From Acidimicrobiia bacterium (GTDB lineage: Bacteria; Actinomycetota; Acidimicrobiia; Spongiisociales; ZC4RG35), in contig JAICRU010000018.1 of NCBI GenBank assembly GCA_025937235.1, positions 1-42,714 on the forward strand: a DNA stretch of 42,714 nt. Reading direction: 5' to 3'. Shown here in pieces: positions 25,138 through 32,835 of this stretch. Each line of letters opens with the position of its first letter. Within the stretch, counting starts at the first letter, position 1. The position numbers were made by a program, and so were the translations under genes. Under the pieces are notes generated by a model, which saw only the letters and a list, made by a program, of their open reading frames with translations, made no database searches and was not told where the DNA came from.

Positions 25138-25989
25138 GTGACCATCGAGCGGGTGGGCGTGATCGGTGGAGGGCTGATGGGCTCCGGGATCGCCGAGGTC
25201 TGCGCCCGGGCCGGTAGCAGCGTCGTTGTACACGAGATCGACGCCGCGGCGGCCGAGGCGGCGAGGGATCGTCTGGCGTCTTCTGTCGAGCGGGCGGCAG
25301 AGAGAGGCAAGCTCGATGCCGCGGAGCAAGAGGCAATCCTGGGACGAGTCACTTTCTCCACCGACCTGGCCGATCAGGGCGACCGCCAGCTCGTCATCGA
25401 GGCGGCAACTGAGAACGAGGACGTGAAGAAGAGGATCTTCACCGATCTCGACGCAGTCGTCCCCTTCGATACCATCCTCGCCTCCAACACGTCGTCGATC
25501 CCGATCACGAGGCTGGCGGCTGCAACTGGAAGGCCGGGGAAGGTGGTGGGGCTCCATTTCTTCAACCCCGTACCGGTCATGACATTGGTCGAGTTGGTGA
25601 CGACCGTCATGACCTCCCGGGAGACCACCGACGCGGTCCGCTTGTATGCCGAGTCCCTCGGCAAGAACGTGATCGAGGCAGCCGACCGGGCGGGTTTCAT
25701 CGTCAACATGCTCCTCGTCCCCTACCTCATCGGCGCCATCCGGATGCTCGAGGCTGGGGTGGCGACCCGGGAGGACATCGACGCCGGGATGAGGCTGGGG
25801 GCCAACCATCCGATGGGACCGCTAGAGCTATCTGACTTCATCGGCCTCGACACGATGAAACACATAGCCGACGTTCTGTTCGACGAATACAAAGAGCCGT
25901 TCTTCGCCTCCCCTCCCTTGCTGACCAGGATGGTCGAGGCGGGCCGGCTCGGCCGCAAGACGGGTCGGGGCTTCTATGACTACGGCTGA
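25138..25989 (+). CDS. 3-hydroxyacyl-CoA (3-hydroxybutyryl-CoA) dehydrogenase
   Basis: NAD(P)-dependent oxidation of 3-hydroxyacyl-CoA in beta-oxidation or the reverse step of butyrate/PHB-type routes. Rossmann motif GVIGGGLMGSGIAEV at the N-terminus; then VIEAATENEDVKKRIF, SNTSSIPI, the catalytic His in GLHFFNPVPVM, and ANHPMGPLELSDFIGLD in the C-terminal domain. The GTG at 25138 with GAAGGAG gives 283 aa, the usual size. The ATG at 25099, also with an SD, would add MRHSQSQFREGAG. The 3' end faces the antiporter with an 11-nt gap. Confidence 0.94.
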   Translation: MTIERVGVIGGGLMGSGIAEVCARAGSSVVVHEIDAAAAEAARDRLASSVERAAERGKLDAAEQEAILGRVTFSTDLADQGDRQLVIEAATENEDVKKRIFTDLDAVVPFDTILASNTSSIPITRLAAATGRPGKVVGLHFFNPVPVMTLVELVTTVMTSRETTDAVRLYAESLGKNVIEAADRAGFIVNMLLVPYLIGAIRMLEAGVATREDIDAGMRLGANHPMGPLELSDFIGLDTMKHIADVLFDEYKEPFFASPPLLTRMVEAGRLGRKTGRGFYDYG

Positions 25990-26000
25990 CGGGCCCCTCG

Positions 26001-28115
26001 CTAGCTGTTGAGGATCACCACCGGGCAAGGAGCGAGCCGGGTGAGATACTCGACACGGGGCCCGAGATGGAGATGGGAGGTGCCGGCCCGGACGCTGGTG
26101 CCGAGGACGAGCAGGTCGGCGTCGAACTCCTCCAGCGCCTCGAGTATCCCGGTTTCGACATCCTCCGCCTCCCTCACCTCGGTCTCGGCGTTCTGGCCCA
26201 TGCGGGTGGCGACGATTTCGAACTCGGCGGTCACGTCGAGTGCGATGTTGGGTCGCATCCCCGACAAACGCGAGGGGGTGACCACGTGGACCCCGGTCAC
26301 GACCGCGTCGGTGCCGGCGATGGCAAAGGCGAGGTCGGCGGCGTTCTTCGAGCTCGTGCTGGCGTTGGCAGGGACCAGGATTCGGCTCGGAACCCAGTCT
26401 TCGGGCACGTTCTCGCCCTTGACGACGAGGGTGGGTGTCTTGGACAACTTGATCAGGTCGTCGATGACCGGGCCGAACATGCCCCCACCGGAGCCGCTCA
26501 TGGTCGGGGTCCCGATCACCAGTAGGTCGTAGTCGCCTTCCGCCTCGTGGAGGATCGCACCCACCGGGTCCTCGTTGGACACGATCCGGGTTGTCGTCCC
26601 CTTGTCCCGGAATACGCTGCGCAGAGAAGTCAGGTAGGCCCCCGCCATGACTCGATCCTGATCCCCGGCGACGGCGAGAAGGGTCGTTGATATATCGCGC
26701 GTCTCGCCCAGCCGTGCCACCAGCACTGCCTGGATCGTCTGCGTCCCCACTTGCCCGATTCGGGGTCGTACCGGGACGAGCACCCGCCTCAATCCCGACA
26801 CGAAGCTCCCTTTGAGGATCTCCTCGCGGGCGAGCCTCCTCTCCTCCTCGTCGCCTGGAGTAACTCGGGCCAGGCAATAACGCAAAGCGGCCGGCGCAGC
26901 GACCGAGGTGACCACTGCCATGAGGACGATGATCGAGAACATCTCGGTGGTGAGAATCCCCAGCGAAAGGCCGATGGTGGCGATGATGATCTCCACGGCA
27001 CCACGGGCATTGAGACCGGCCCCATAGGCCAACGCCGACCAGTGATCCTGGCCCGAGATGTATCTGGCGCCGGCATAAGCCCCGGCCACCTTGCCGATTG
27101 TCGCCACGAGGATGACCAGGACGGCGATGAAGAGGAGACCAGGTTCGAGGATCGCGCCGATATCGACCTTCAACCCGGCAACGGCGAAGAAGATCGGGGC
27201 GAAGACGGCCAGGGCCATGCTCTCCAGCTTTTGCACCACCTCGGTGGGGAGGCGAGGGAGTCTTCCGAAGAGGATCCCCACGGCGAAGGCGCCGATGACC
27301 GGCTCGAGACGGAGCGCCTGGCTGAAAGCACCCCAGGCGAAGGCGAGAACGATGACCAGGGTGAGGATGGCGTCCCGGCCACGAAAGCGGTCCTGGATGA
27401 GGCCGAGGCCGCGCTCCACGAGGAACCGGCCCGCCGTGACGGTCGCCAGGAGGAATATCACCACCATCAGTACCGTCTGGACCACGGTTCCAGCGGTGAT
27501 CGCCTCGGCGCTCGCCAGCGCGGTGACCAAGCCCAACATGGTCCAACCGGTTATGTCGTCGATCATTCCTGCCGCAAGAACTGTCTGGCCGAACTCCCGA
27601 CGCATCAGATCGAGATCCATCAGGATCTTGGCCAAAACCGGAATCGCCGAGATGGACAGTGCAGTGGCAACGAAGAGGGCGAATACGGTTCGATCGGATC
27701 CTTCGACGAGCAGGTCGTCAGGAAGGCTGAACCCGAGCAGTAAGCCCGTGACGAATGGGACGACCAATCCACCCACGGCGACCCCAAGGGCCACTCCGAT
27801 CCGGCGGCGGATCAGGGCGAGGTCAGTCTCGAGGCCGGTTATGACCAGGAGAAGCATGACCCCGATGAGGGCCACCACCTCGAGCATGTAGCCCTGAGCC
27901 TGTGTCTGGGGGATGATCCAGTCACCCACCCATGGGATCAGCCCGGAGAGAAGCGATGGCCCGAGGATGACGCCCGCCAGGATCTCACCTACGACCGCCG
28001 GCTGACCCAGACGTCGCGAGACACCGCCGAGGAACCGGGCCGCGGCGAGGAGCACTGCGATCTGAATCACGAGTTGCAACACCTCGGCATGGGAGGCAGC
28101 GCTGAACGTCTCCAA
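26001..28115 (-). CDS. CPA2-type cation/proton antiporter with two C-terminal universal-stress domains
   Basis: N-terminal Na+(K+)/H+ exchanger domain (about residues 10-415, 12-13 TM helices) with GQPAVVGEILAGVILGP and GMIDDITGWTML; the paired Asp is typical of electrogenic CPA2 antiporters. The cytoplasmic part is not a TrkA-N/RCK domain but two Usp domains. The first (about 440-570) has a VIGTPTMSGSGGGMFGPVID nucleotide loop. The second (about 579-704) starts SRILVPANAS and ends in a degenerate loop, VLGTSVRAGTSHLHLG, before CPVVILN. 704 aa. The start is a TTG with a purine-rich GAGGAAGAGAGAAG upstream. The ion carried is not known. Confidence 0.92.
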   Translation of the reverse strand: METFSAASHAEVLQLVIQIAVLLAAARFLGGVSRRLGQPAVVGEILAGVILGPSLLSGLIPWVGDWIIPQTQAQGYMLEVVALIGVMLLLVITGLETDLALIRRRIGVALGVAVGGLVVPFVTGLLLGFSLPDDLLVEGSDRTVFALFVATALSISAIPVLAKILMDLDLMRREFGQTVLAAGMIDDITGWTMLGLVTALASAEAITAGTVVQTVLMVVIFLLATVTAGRFLVERGLGLIQDRFRGRDAILTLVIVLAFAWGAFSQALRLEPVIGAFAVGILFGRLPRLPTEVVQKLESMALAVFAPIFFAVAGLKVDIGAILEPGLLFIAVLVILVATIGKVAGAYAGARYISGQDHWSALAYGAGLNARGAVEIIIATIGLSLGILTTEMFSIIVLMAVVTSVAAPAALRYCLARVTPGDEEERRLAREEILKGSFVSGLRRVLVPVRPRIGQVGTQTIQAVLVARLGETRDISTTLLAVAGDQDRVMAGAYLTSLRSVFRDKGTTTRIVSNEDPVGAILHEAEGDYDLLVIGTPTMSGSGGGMFGPVIDDLIKLSKTPTLVVKGENVPEDWVPSRILVPANASTSSKNAADLAFAIAGTDAVVTGVHVVTPSRLSGMRPNIALDVTAEFEIVATRMGQNAETEVREAEDVETGILEALEEFDADLLVLGTSVRAGTSHLHLGPRVEYLTRLAPCPVVILNS

Positions 28116-28185
28116 GTGGGTGCTTCTCTCTTCCTCTGTCGCCTTGGGGGTTAGCTGACGGGCTCGGGCTGGAAGGTCGCCCTAT

Positions 28186-28202
28186 CCGGCCATGGTGGCC
28201 GG
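28186..28202. promoter_or_regulatory. Palindrome upstream of the antiporter gene
   Basis: CCGGCCA-TGG-TGGCCGG, perfect 7-bp arms, 71 nt before the antiporter start in the divergent 28116-28424 gap. It may be an operator or simply a hairpin; a CCCGTT/AACGGG pair lies nearby. The rest of this gap has no convincing gene. Confidence 0.3.
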
Positions 28203-28369
28203 GATTCGCCCCGGGGTGTTTGGTTCCCCCCTCCCGTTCCGAACGGGTTCGGCGCTGAGCGCGGCAATCTAGCCGGAGGGCTCGTTATCCCGGGCATAGG
28301 TCTAGAGGACTAGCTCGGATGGCATCGTGGAGAATGGGCCATGCGGCCCATGCCCAAATGCGTCGCGAT

Positions 28370-28384
28370 TGTGGATTATCCACA
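28370..28384. promoter_or_regulatory. Palindromic DnaA-box-like site
   Basis: TGTGGAT-T-ATCCACA is a perfect 7-bp palindrome that contains TTATCCACA (28376-28384), identical to the classical DnaA box; the opposite strand holds a one-mismatch copy. It is 41 nt before the preferred start of the following gene. Confidence 0.5.
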
Positions 28385-28424
28385 GGTAAGGCGTTTCGAA
28401 TCTGGGAAGGACCGGACAACGGTG

Positions 28425-28961
28425 ATGGTGGCACCAAACCACGTGGAAGCGGGCAGGATGATATCGAGCCGAATCGACGGTCTCGACTCCATCGCCACGT
28501 TGCTCGAGGTGGAGCGATATCGGCTCGGTGACTGGGATGAGCAGTACGCCCGGCTGTACGCCATCGATTGCGCCACGATCGTCTTTCGCTATCACCTTCC
28601 CGACCTGACCGATCAGTCCCGCGATCTCGTCCAGCGTCTCCTCCATCAGGCGCTTCAGCTGGTGACGGCCGGCCGTGAGAACGAGCTCTCCTCTGTGGAA
28701 CGGGCCTTGATGACGGGTCTCGAGGCTGCCTCTCGGGTCACCCGGTCGGTGTGGCTCGTTGCCCTGAACGCTGTCCTCCCCGACCCGTTCCGTGCCGCGG
28801 TGATGAGCACCGAGGCCGCCCTTCACGCTTTCGGTCGTGGCCCCAACCCCCGCCGGGACGCAGTGGCCGAGGGCGTACGTCGTCGGGCGTTCGCCCGCAC
28901 CGAGGAGTCGGCCCTCCTCGGTATGGTGACCCGCTCCCGCACTTCCACCGCGGTCGCCTGA
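28425..28961 (+). CDS. Unknown helical protein
   Basis: I do not recognise this family. About 178 residues, mostly amphipathic helix: LDSIATLLEVERYRLGDWDEQ, then TDQSRDLVQRLLHQALQLVTAG, then an Ala-rich segment (VWLVALNAVLPDPFRAAVMST) and a basic C-terminus. No signal peptide, no TM segment beyond a weakly hydrophobic helix, no metal or nucleotide motif. The track starts at 28341 (ATG with GGAG). The first 28 codons have lower GC3 and run over the DnaA-box palindrome, so the ATG at 28425 is preferred. It is 15 nt upstream of the macro-domain gene, same strand. The minus-strand ORF across it (28302-28826) looks like a shadow. Confidence 0.6.
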   Translation: MVAPNHVEAGRMISSRIDGLDSIATLLEVERYRLGDWDEQYARLYAIDCATIVFRYHLPDLTDQSRDLVQRLLHQALQLVTAGRENELSSVERALMTGLEAASRVTRSVWLVALNAVLPDPFRAAVMSTEAALHAFGRGPNPRRDAVAEGVRRRAFARTEESALLGMVTRSRTSTAVA

Positions 28962-28963
28962 CC

Positions 28964-28969
28964 TACAGT
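28964..28969 (+). promoter_or_regulatory. -10 box giving a probable leaderless macro-domain mRNA
   Basis: TACAGT (TANNNT) followed by exactly 7 nt and the GTG start, with no SD. Same geometry as ppk2. The preceding gene ends at 28961, so this would be a dedicated promoter. Confidence 0.45.
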
Positions 28970-28976
28970 CGGGCGG

Positions 28977-29501
28977 GTGACCCGGCTCGAGGCCATCGAG
29001 GCCGACATCACGACACTGGCGGTGGATGTGATCGTCAATGCTGCCAACTCATCCCTGATGGGCGGGGGTGGCGTCGACGGCGCGATCCACCGGGCCGGAG
29101 GGCCAGACATCCGCGACGAGTGCATTGCGATCGTGGAGCGTCACGGCCCGCTGCCGACCGGACGAGCAGTGATCACCACGGCCGGGAGGATGCCCGCAGG
29201 TCATGTGGTCCACACCGTGGGGCCAGTCTGGGGCACGGTCGACGAGCATGAAGCCGTCGACCTCCTCGCGTCGTGCTACCGGTCGAGTCTCGACCTGGCC
29301 AGAGACGCCCTGGCAGCGAGCATCGCCTTCCCCAACATCTCCACCGGCGTCTACCACTTCCCCAAGCGCCTGGCAGCCGAGGTTGCCATCCAGGCGGTGA
29401 GTGACTGGGTCGGTGATGACCCCGGGACAGTGGAGTCGGTCACATTCGTCTGCTTCGACCGGGACAACCTGGTCTTCTATCGAGATCTGCTCCGCATATA
29501 G
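28977..29501 (+). CDS. Macro-domain ADP-ribose / O-acetyl-ADP-ribose hydrolase
   Basis: MacroD/YmdB-type protein that binds ADP-ribose and typically removes mono-ADP-ribose or deacetylates O-acetyl-ADP-ribose. Hallmarks: IVNAANSSLMGGGGVDGAIH (Asn and Gly-rich loop 1) with the catalytic Asp of GVDGAIH, RAVITTAGRMPAGHVVHTVGPVW, and the phosphate loop FPNISTGVYHFP. 174 aa, a complete single domain. GTG start. Its target is unknown; the upstream helical protein is a possible partner by position only. Confidence 0.93.
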   Translation: MTRLEAIEADITTLAVDVIVNAANSSLMGGGGVDGAIHRAGGPDIRDECIAIVERHGPLPTGRAVITTAGRMPAGHVVHTVGPVWGTVDEHEAVDLLASCYRSSLDLARDALAASIAFPNISTGVYHFPKRLAAEVAIQAVSDWVGDDPGTVESVTFVCFDRDNLVFYRDLLRI

Positions 29502-29752
29502 ATCCGCCTTCGGCGTGTCTTCTGCATGAACCCGGCCCCAACCCATTGGTGACGCCGGTGTCGGCCGGCATCCGACGTCGCAGGGCGAGTCTCGTCCTCG
29601 TCCACGTCGCCACCAGCGTGTTGATCTCCCGCGAGCCGGCACACGAACACCCAGGGCATCGCCGACAACTCGTTCTTGCTCCGTGACCCGGTGAGGCTCC
29701 CGGTGTCCGGTACCTTCGGCTCTCGGCTCCCCTGGGCACTGGCGCGTCGCGG

Positions 29753-30973
29753 TCACACCCGGACGCCCGCCCCCAGGTAGCCGGCGAGGTGATCGGTGAT
29801 GTCCCTGGCGTCGTCCTCGGCGCCGTGGATGAAGCTCGACTTGCGACGCCGCAACATGTTCAGCCCGACCCGGTATAGCCCTGGGGCTCCGGTGACCATC
29901 CCGGCGTCGTGCCTCAGCCTTCCCTTTCGGTCCAGAACACGGGCATGGAGCCAGGAGTAGTCGGGACGGAACCCGGTCGCCCAGATGACCGTGGAGAATC
30001 TGCTCAGATCGAGGCTGAGGACCGGTGAATCATCCACCTTCGTGGGTGCGAAGCGCTCAGGGCTGCCAACATCGGCGTCGAGTACGTTCTGGTCCACGAA
30101 TTCGTCGATGCTGTCGAGCAACCGGGTCATCTTGAGGTCGGCCAGGTTGCACAGATTTCGGAGGGAACCGGAAAGCTGGGCCTTCCCCTCCACGATCCCG
30201 GCCAAACGCCCCACCAGGCGGACACCCTGGCTGGTCAGCGCGTTGAGATCGAGAGTTCGCCGTTCCGGTGTGCCCACCAGTTGTGGTGAAGGAATGTTGC
30301 GGGCCCGTACCAGGTCGTCGATCTCGTCCCACCTCTCATCCAGGACCCCGGTCCGCTCCAACCACCACATGATGTCCTTGCCCCGGTAAACACGGGGCAA
30401 CCGGACGTGCTCGCCCACCGCCAGGGTCACCTGACGTCCGGAGGCATGGACTTCCTCGGCGATCTGGATTCCCGTGGCCGACGCCCCCACCACCAGGGTC
30501 TCCCCCTCGGGGAGGAGGCCAGGACGTCTGTATTGGAGCGGCGTCAGCGATTCGACCGCGGGAGGCATCAGGCCTGACACCGACGGAATGTTGGCCAGGT
30601 TGAAGCCTCCTGTGGCCAGCACCACTGTGGGTGCCTCCCAGAGCCCTTCGTCGGTCACCACCTCGTATCCGGAACCATGCGGCCTGACCGAGGACACGGT
30701 GGTATGGGTCCTGACCGGCGCCTCGATGTGCTTTGCGTATCCGTCGATGAACGCGATCACCTCTGGCATCGTCATGAAGCCATCCGGGTCGTCCCCGTCG
30801 TAGCCGACACCGGGAAGTCGGCTCTGCCAATTGGGGGTGAGCAGACGCAGCGAGTCCCAGCGTTCGTAGCGCCAGGTGTTCGCCACCTCGCCGCGCTCGA
30901 TGACCACATGGTCGATCGAGCGCTGGGCGAGGAAGTGGCTGACGGCAAGACCGGCGTGACCAGCGCCGATCAC
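29753..30973 (-). CDS. FAD-dependent monooxygenase / flavin-containing NAD(P)H oxidoreductase
   Basis: Flavoprotein of the FMO/CzcO-like group. FAD motif VIGAGHAGLAVSHFL at the N-terminus, GEVANTWRYERWDSLRLLTPNW, the NADPH site LVVGASATGIQIAEEV and the late ATG-type motif VIWATGFRPDYSWL. 406 aa from the GTG at 30973, but that start removes most of the first Rossmann strand. The frame stays open to a CTG at 31006 that shares bases with the osmC-like stop (CTGA). Starting there gives an N-terminus with TTTVVIGAGHAG, the normal form. Second gene after the OsmC-type gene. Substrate unknown. Confidence 0.88.
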   Translation of the reverse strand: MIGAGHAGLAVSHFLAQRSIDHVVIERGEVANTWRYERWDSLRLLTPNWQSRLPGVGYDGDDPDGFMTMPEVIAFIDGYAKHIEAPVRTHTTVSSVRPHGSGYEVVTDEGLWEAPTVVLATGGFNLANIPSVSGLMPPAVESLTPLQYRRPGLLPEGETLVVGASATGIQIAEEVHASGRQVTLAVGEHVRLPRVYRGKDIMWWLERTGVLDERWDEIDDLVRARNIPSPQLVGTPERRTLDLNALTSQGVRLVGRLAGIVEGKAQLSGSLRNLCNLADLKMTRLLDSIDEFVDQNVLDADVGSPERFAPTKVDDSPVLSLDLSRFSTVIWATGFRPDYSWLHARVLDRKGRLRHDAGMVTGAPGLYRVGLNMLRRRKSSFIHGAEDDARDITDHLAGYLGAGVRV

Positions 30974-31002
30974 GACCGTCGTCGTGCGGATGCGGGTCTT
31001 GC

Positions 31003-31563
31003 TCAGTTGACTTCGACAGTCACATTTGTCGGGTTGGTGATCACGTCGAAGACGGCTGACCGCTTCTGGGACTGCGCCACCAGTGCCTCTATCTCCTCCT
31101 GGGAGGCATCGGCATCGATGTCGTAGACGACCTTGATGTCGTTGAACCCGTTCCGCACCTCCGGATCACCGCCGAGGATGCCCAGGATGTCCATGTCCCC
31201 CTCGATGGTCGCCTTCACCGAATTGAGCTGGATGCCACGGTTCTGGGCGACAGCAGCTACACCGGCGGTAAGACAGCTGGCCAGTCCCACGAGAACGAAC
31301 TCGACGGGTGTCGCCCCATGATCCTCCGAAGCGAAGACCTCGGGATGGTCGGCGTCGAAGCCGAACGTGGTGCGGTGGGCCTGGTCGCCACCGAGGCCGA
31401 AGAACTCGGTCACCTCGGAGTAGCTGTGGGTCCCACCCTTCCATTCGGTGGAGGCTTTCCAGGTGAACTGGGCGGCCTCCGGCGCATCCACGAGCGCATT
31501 GCGTGCGTCGAGCAGCGCCTGGACGTTTACCCCGTTGTCGCACGGCGTATCGGTCGTCGTCAT
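31003..31563 (-). CDS. OsmC family protein
   Basis: OsmC/Ohr fold protein, often a thiol peroxidase. TPVEFVLVGLASCLTAGVAA holds the peroxidatic-type Cys. The second conserved Cys is replaced (AQSQKRSAVFDVI has Ser), so classical Ohr/OsmC peroxidase chemistry is uncertain; it belongs to the YhfA-like branch. Start: the track gives 31608, but the ATG at 31563 has AGGAGG 6 nt upstream, giving 186 aa. First gene of a two-gene unit with the FAD monooxygenase. A GGCTC/GAGCC hairpin lies in its leader (31616-31629). Confidence 0.9.
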   Translation of the reverse strand: MTTTDTPCDNGVNVQALLDARNALVDAPEAAQFTWKASTEWKGGTHSYSEVTEFFGLGGDQAHRTTFGFDADHPEVFASEDHGATPVEFVLVGLASCLTAGVAAVAQNRGIQLNSVKATIEGDMDILGILGGDPEVRNGFNDIKVVYDIDADASQEEIEALVAQSQKRSAVFDVITNPTNVTVEVN

Positions 31564-31641
31564 TTCTTCCTCCTGATCATGATCGGATCGGTCTGCGGTG
31601 ACATCCATCGCCGTTGGCTCTCGGGAGCCGGATGTCCTATG

Positions 31642-31661
31642 AGCGGTTGAGATCTACCGCT
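31642..31661. repeat. Inverted repeat upstream of the osmC-like gene
   Basis: AGCGGT-TGAGATCT-ACCGCT, perfect 6-bp arms with an 8-nt centre, 79 nt before the osmC-like ATG and outside any gene. Arm length and spacing suit a dimeric repressor operator. Apart from this, the 31564-31855 gap shows no supported gene. Confidence 0.3.
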
Positions 31662-31855
31662 TGAGGCACCCGAGAGCCGGGACAGACGCACATGAGCTCG
31701 ACGGTCCCCGTGAGATGGACCGCAAGACATGCCTGAAGGCTGTGCATTGCTGTCACCAGTTGACTTTCGGCCGCTACGACCTGTCGAGAAGTTCAGCAGA
31801 TGGGCCGGATCGAGTCAACGCAGCGAGATGAGGGTAATCCCCCATCCGTGTGGCT

Positions 31856-32719
31856 TCATCTCCGTGCGCCGCTGCGCAGCTCACGGAGGATGACCGGGTC
31901 GATTCGCCCGCCGCCTACCCATCGCTCCTCGAGGTTGTGCCAGCCCAGCCAGGTCTGCAGGTTGTCTTCGATGCCCCGCTCGGGATCCCACCATCCCTGA
32001 GCATCGAGCAGCCCTCTCACCTCCTCATCCACGGCTTCATCTAGGGAGATGAGGTCTGGTTCAGGCGTTCGACCGAAGTACAGCGTGTGCAGATCGAACA
32101 GCCGGGCCAGGTCGTCGATTGGGCTTTCCGAGTGATCGACCCGAAGATCGAGCCAGCGGTCATTGGTCCCGCCATAGCCTCCACCCGGTCGGACCACGAG
32201 GAGTGCCGCAGACTCCATCCCGCGCTTCTCACCCCCTGCGTCCTGTCCGGCGGCCAGTGCAGCGAGCAATCGGGCAGCCAGGTTCCCCTCCGCATCGATG
32301 AACACCGCGGCCATCGCCTCCGGCACATCGGGCGTGGTCAGGATGTTGCCCTGGGCGGCGAAGTTCTCCCCTGAAACACCCACGGCGTGCTCGAAGCAGT
32401 CCTCCCCGGTGAAGGTGGCACTATCTCCATCGGCCGACACGATGCCCACCTGGCGGTATTCACGCATCTCGTCGCCATCGACCATCGAGTCGATAGCCGC
32501 CTGCGCCGTGAGACCCGATTCGAGCAGCTCGAGACCCCTCAGGCCGTAGGTGATCTCTGCGAATGCCTGGGTGGCCACTGCACCCACTCCACCCCGAGCC
32601 CACGGCACGAAGGCGCCCACGGCGAGGAACTTCGACTGCACTGCCACCCCGCATTCCCCCGCCTCCGGGTCGGCACCGACGATCGAGTAGGTCGAGGGCC
32701 CACTCGGGTGCGATCGCAT
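31856..32719 (-). CDS. DUF1028 family protein (Ntn-hydrolase-like) with C-terminal peptidoglycan-binding-like domain
   Basis: Family of unknown function with an Ntn-hydrolase-like fold. The N-terminal motif TYSIVGADPEAGECGVAVQS is diagnostic, followed by VGAVATQAFAEITYGLRGLELL and FAAQGNILTTPDVPEAM, then DLRVDHSESPIDDLARLFDLH. The last 80 residues (EVRGLLDAQGWWDP, then NLQTWLGWHNLEERW) match the small putative peptidoglycan-binding module often fused to DUF1028. 287 aa, complete. No signal peptide. The ATG lies 6 nt after a TAGCGT -10-like box, so the mRNA may be leaderless. Confidence 0.9.
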   Translation of the reverse strand: MRSHPSGPSTYSIVGADPEAGECGVAVQSKFLAVGAFVPWARGGVGAVATQAFAEITYGLRGLELLESGLTAQAAIDSMVDGDEMREYRQVGIVSADGDSATFTGEDCFEHAVGVSGENFAAQGNILTTPDVPEAMAAVFIDAEGNLAARLLAALAAGQDAGGEKRGMESAALLVVRPGGGYGGTNDRWLDLRVDHSESPIDDLARLFDLHTLYFGRTPEPDLISLDEAVDEEVRGLLDAQGWWDPERGIEDNLQTWLGWHNLEERWVGGGRIDPVILRELRSGARR

Positions 32720-32725
32720 CCCGCG

Positions 32726-32731
32726 ACGCTA
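32726..32731 (-). promoter_or_regulatory. -10 box of the DUF1028 gene
   Basis: Minus-strand TAGCGT (TANNNT) ends 6 nt before the ATG at 32719. There is no SD at a usable distance, consistent with a leaderless transcript. Confidence 0.4.
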
Positions 32732-32835
32732 ATGGAGGAGGCGAGGACCCGTGCCGGTCAGGCGAGAAGAGGGGCCGAGGCCCGGCCTCCGCTCTAGGGC
32801 GGGAACACCCACGCCGGTTCGGGGTTGAACAGGCT

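Noticed and set aside
25828-27546. 572-aa minus-strand ORF
   Set aside because: Runs in another frame of the same strand as the antiporter gene; its Arg/Gly/His/Pro-rich composition is typical of a high-GC shadow.
28302-28826. 174-aa minus-strand ORF opposite the unknown helical gene
   Set aside because: His/Gly/Arg-rich composition and no motif; the plus frame has much better coding character.
29502-29752. Possible small gene between the macro-domain and FAD monooxygenase genes
   Set aside because: All frames give broken or Arg-rich shadow translations (including the 29049-29756, 29440-29739 and 29477-29668 minus ORFs); no motif or SD.
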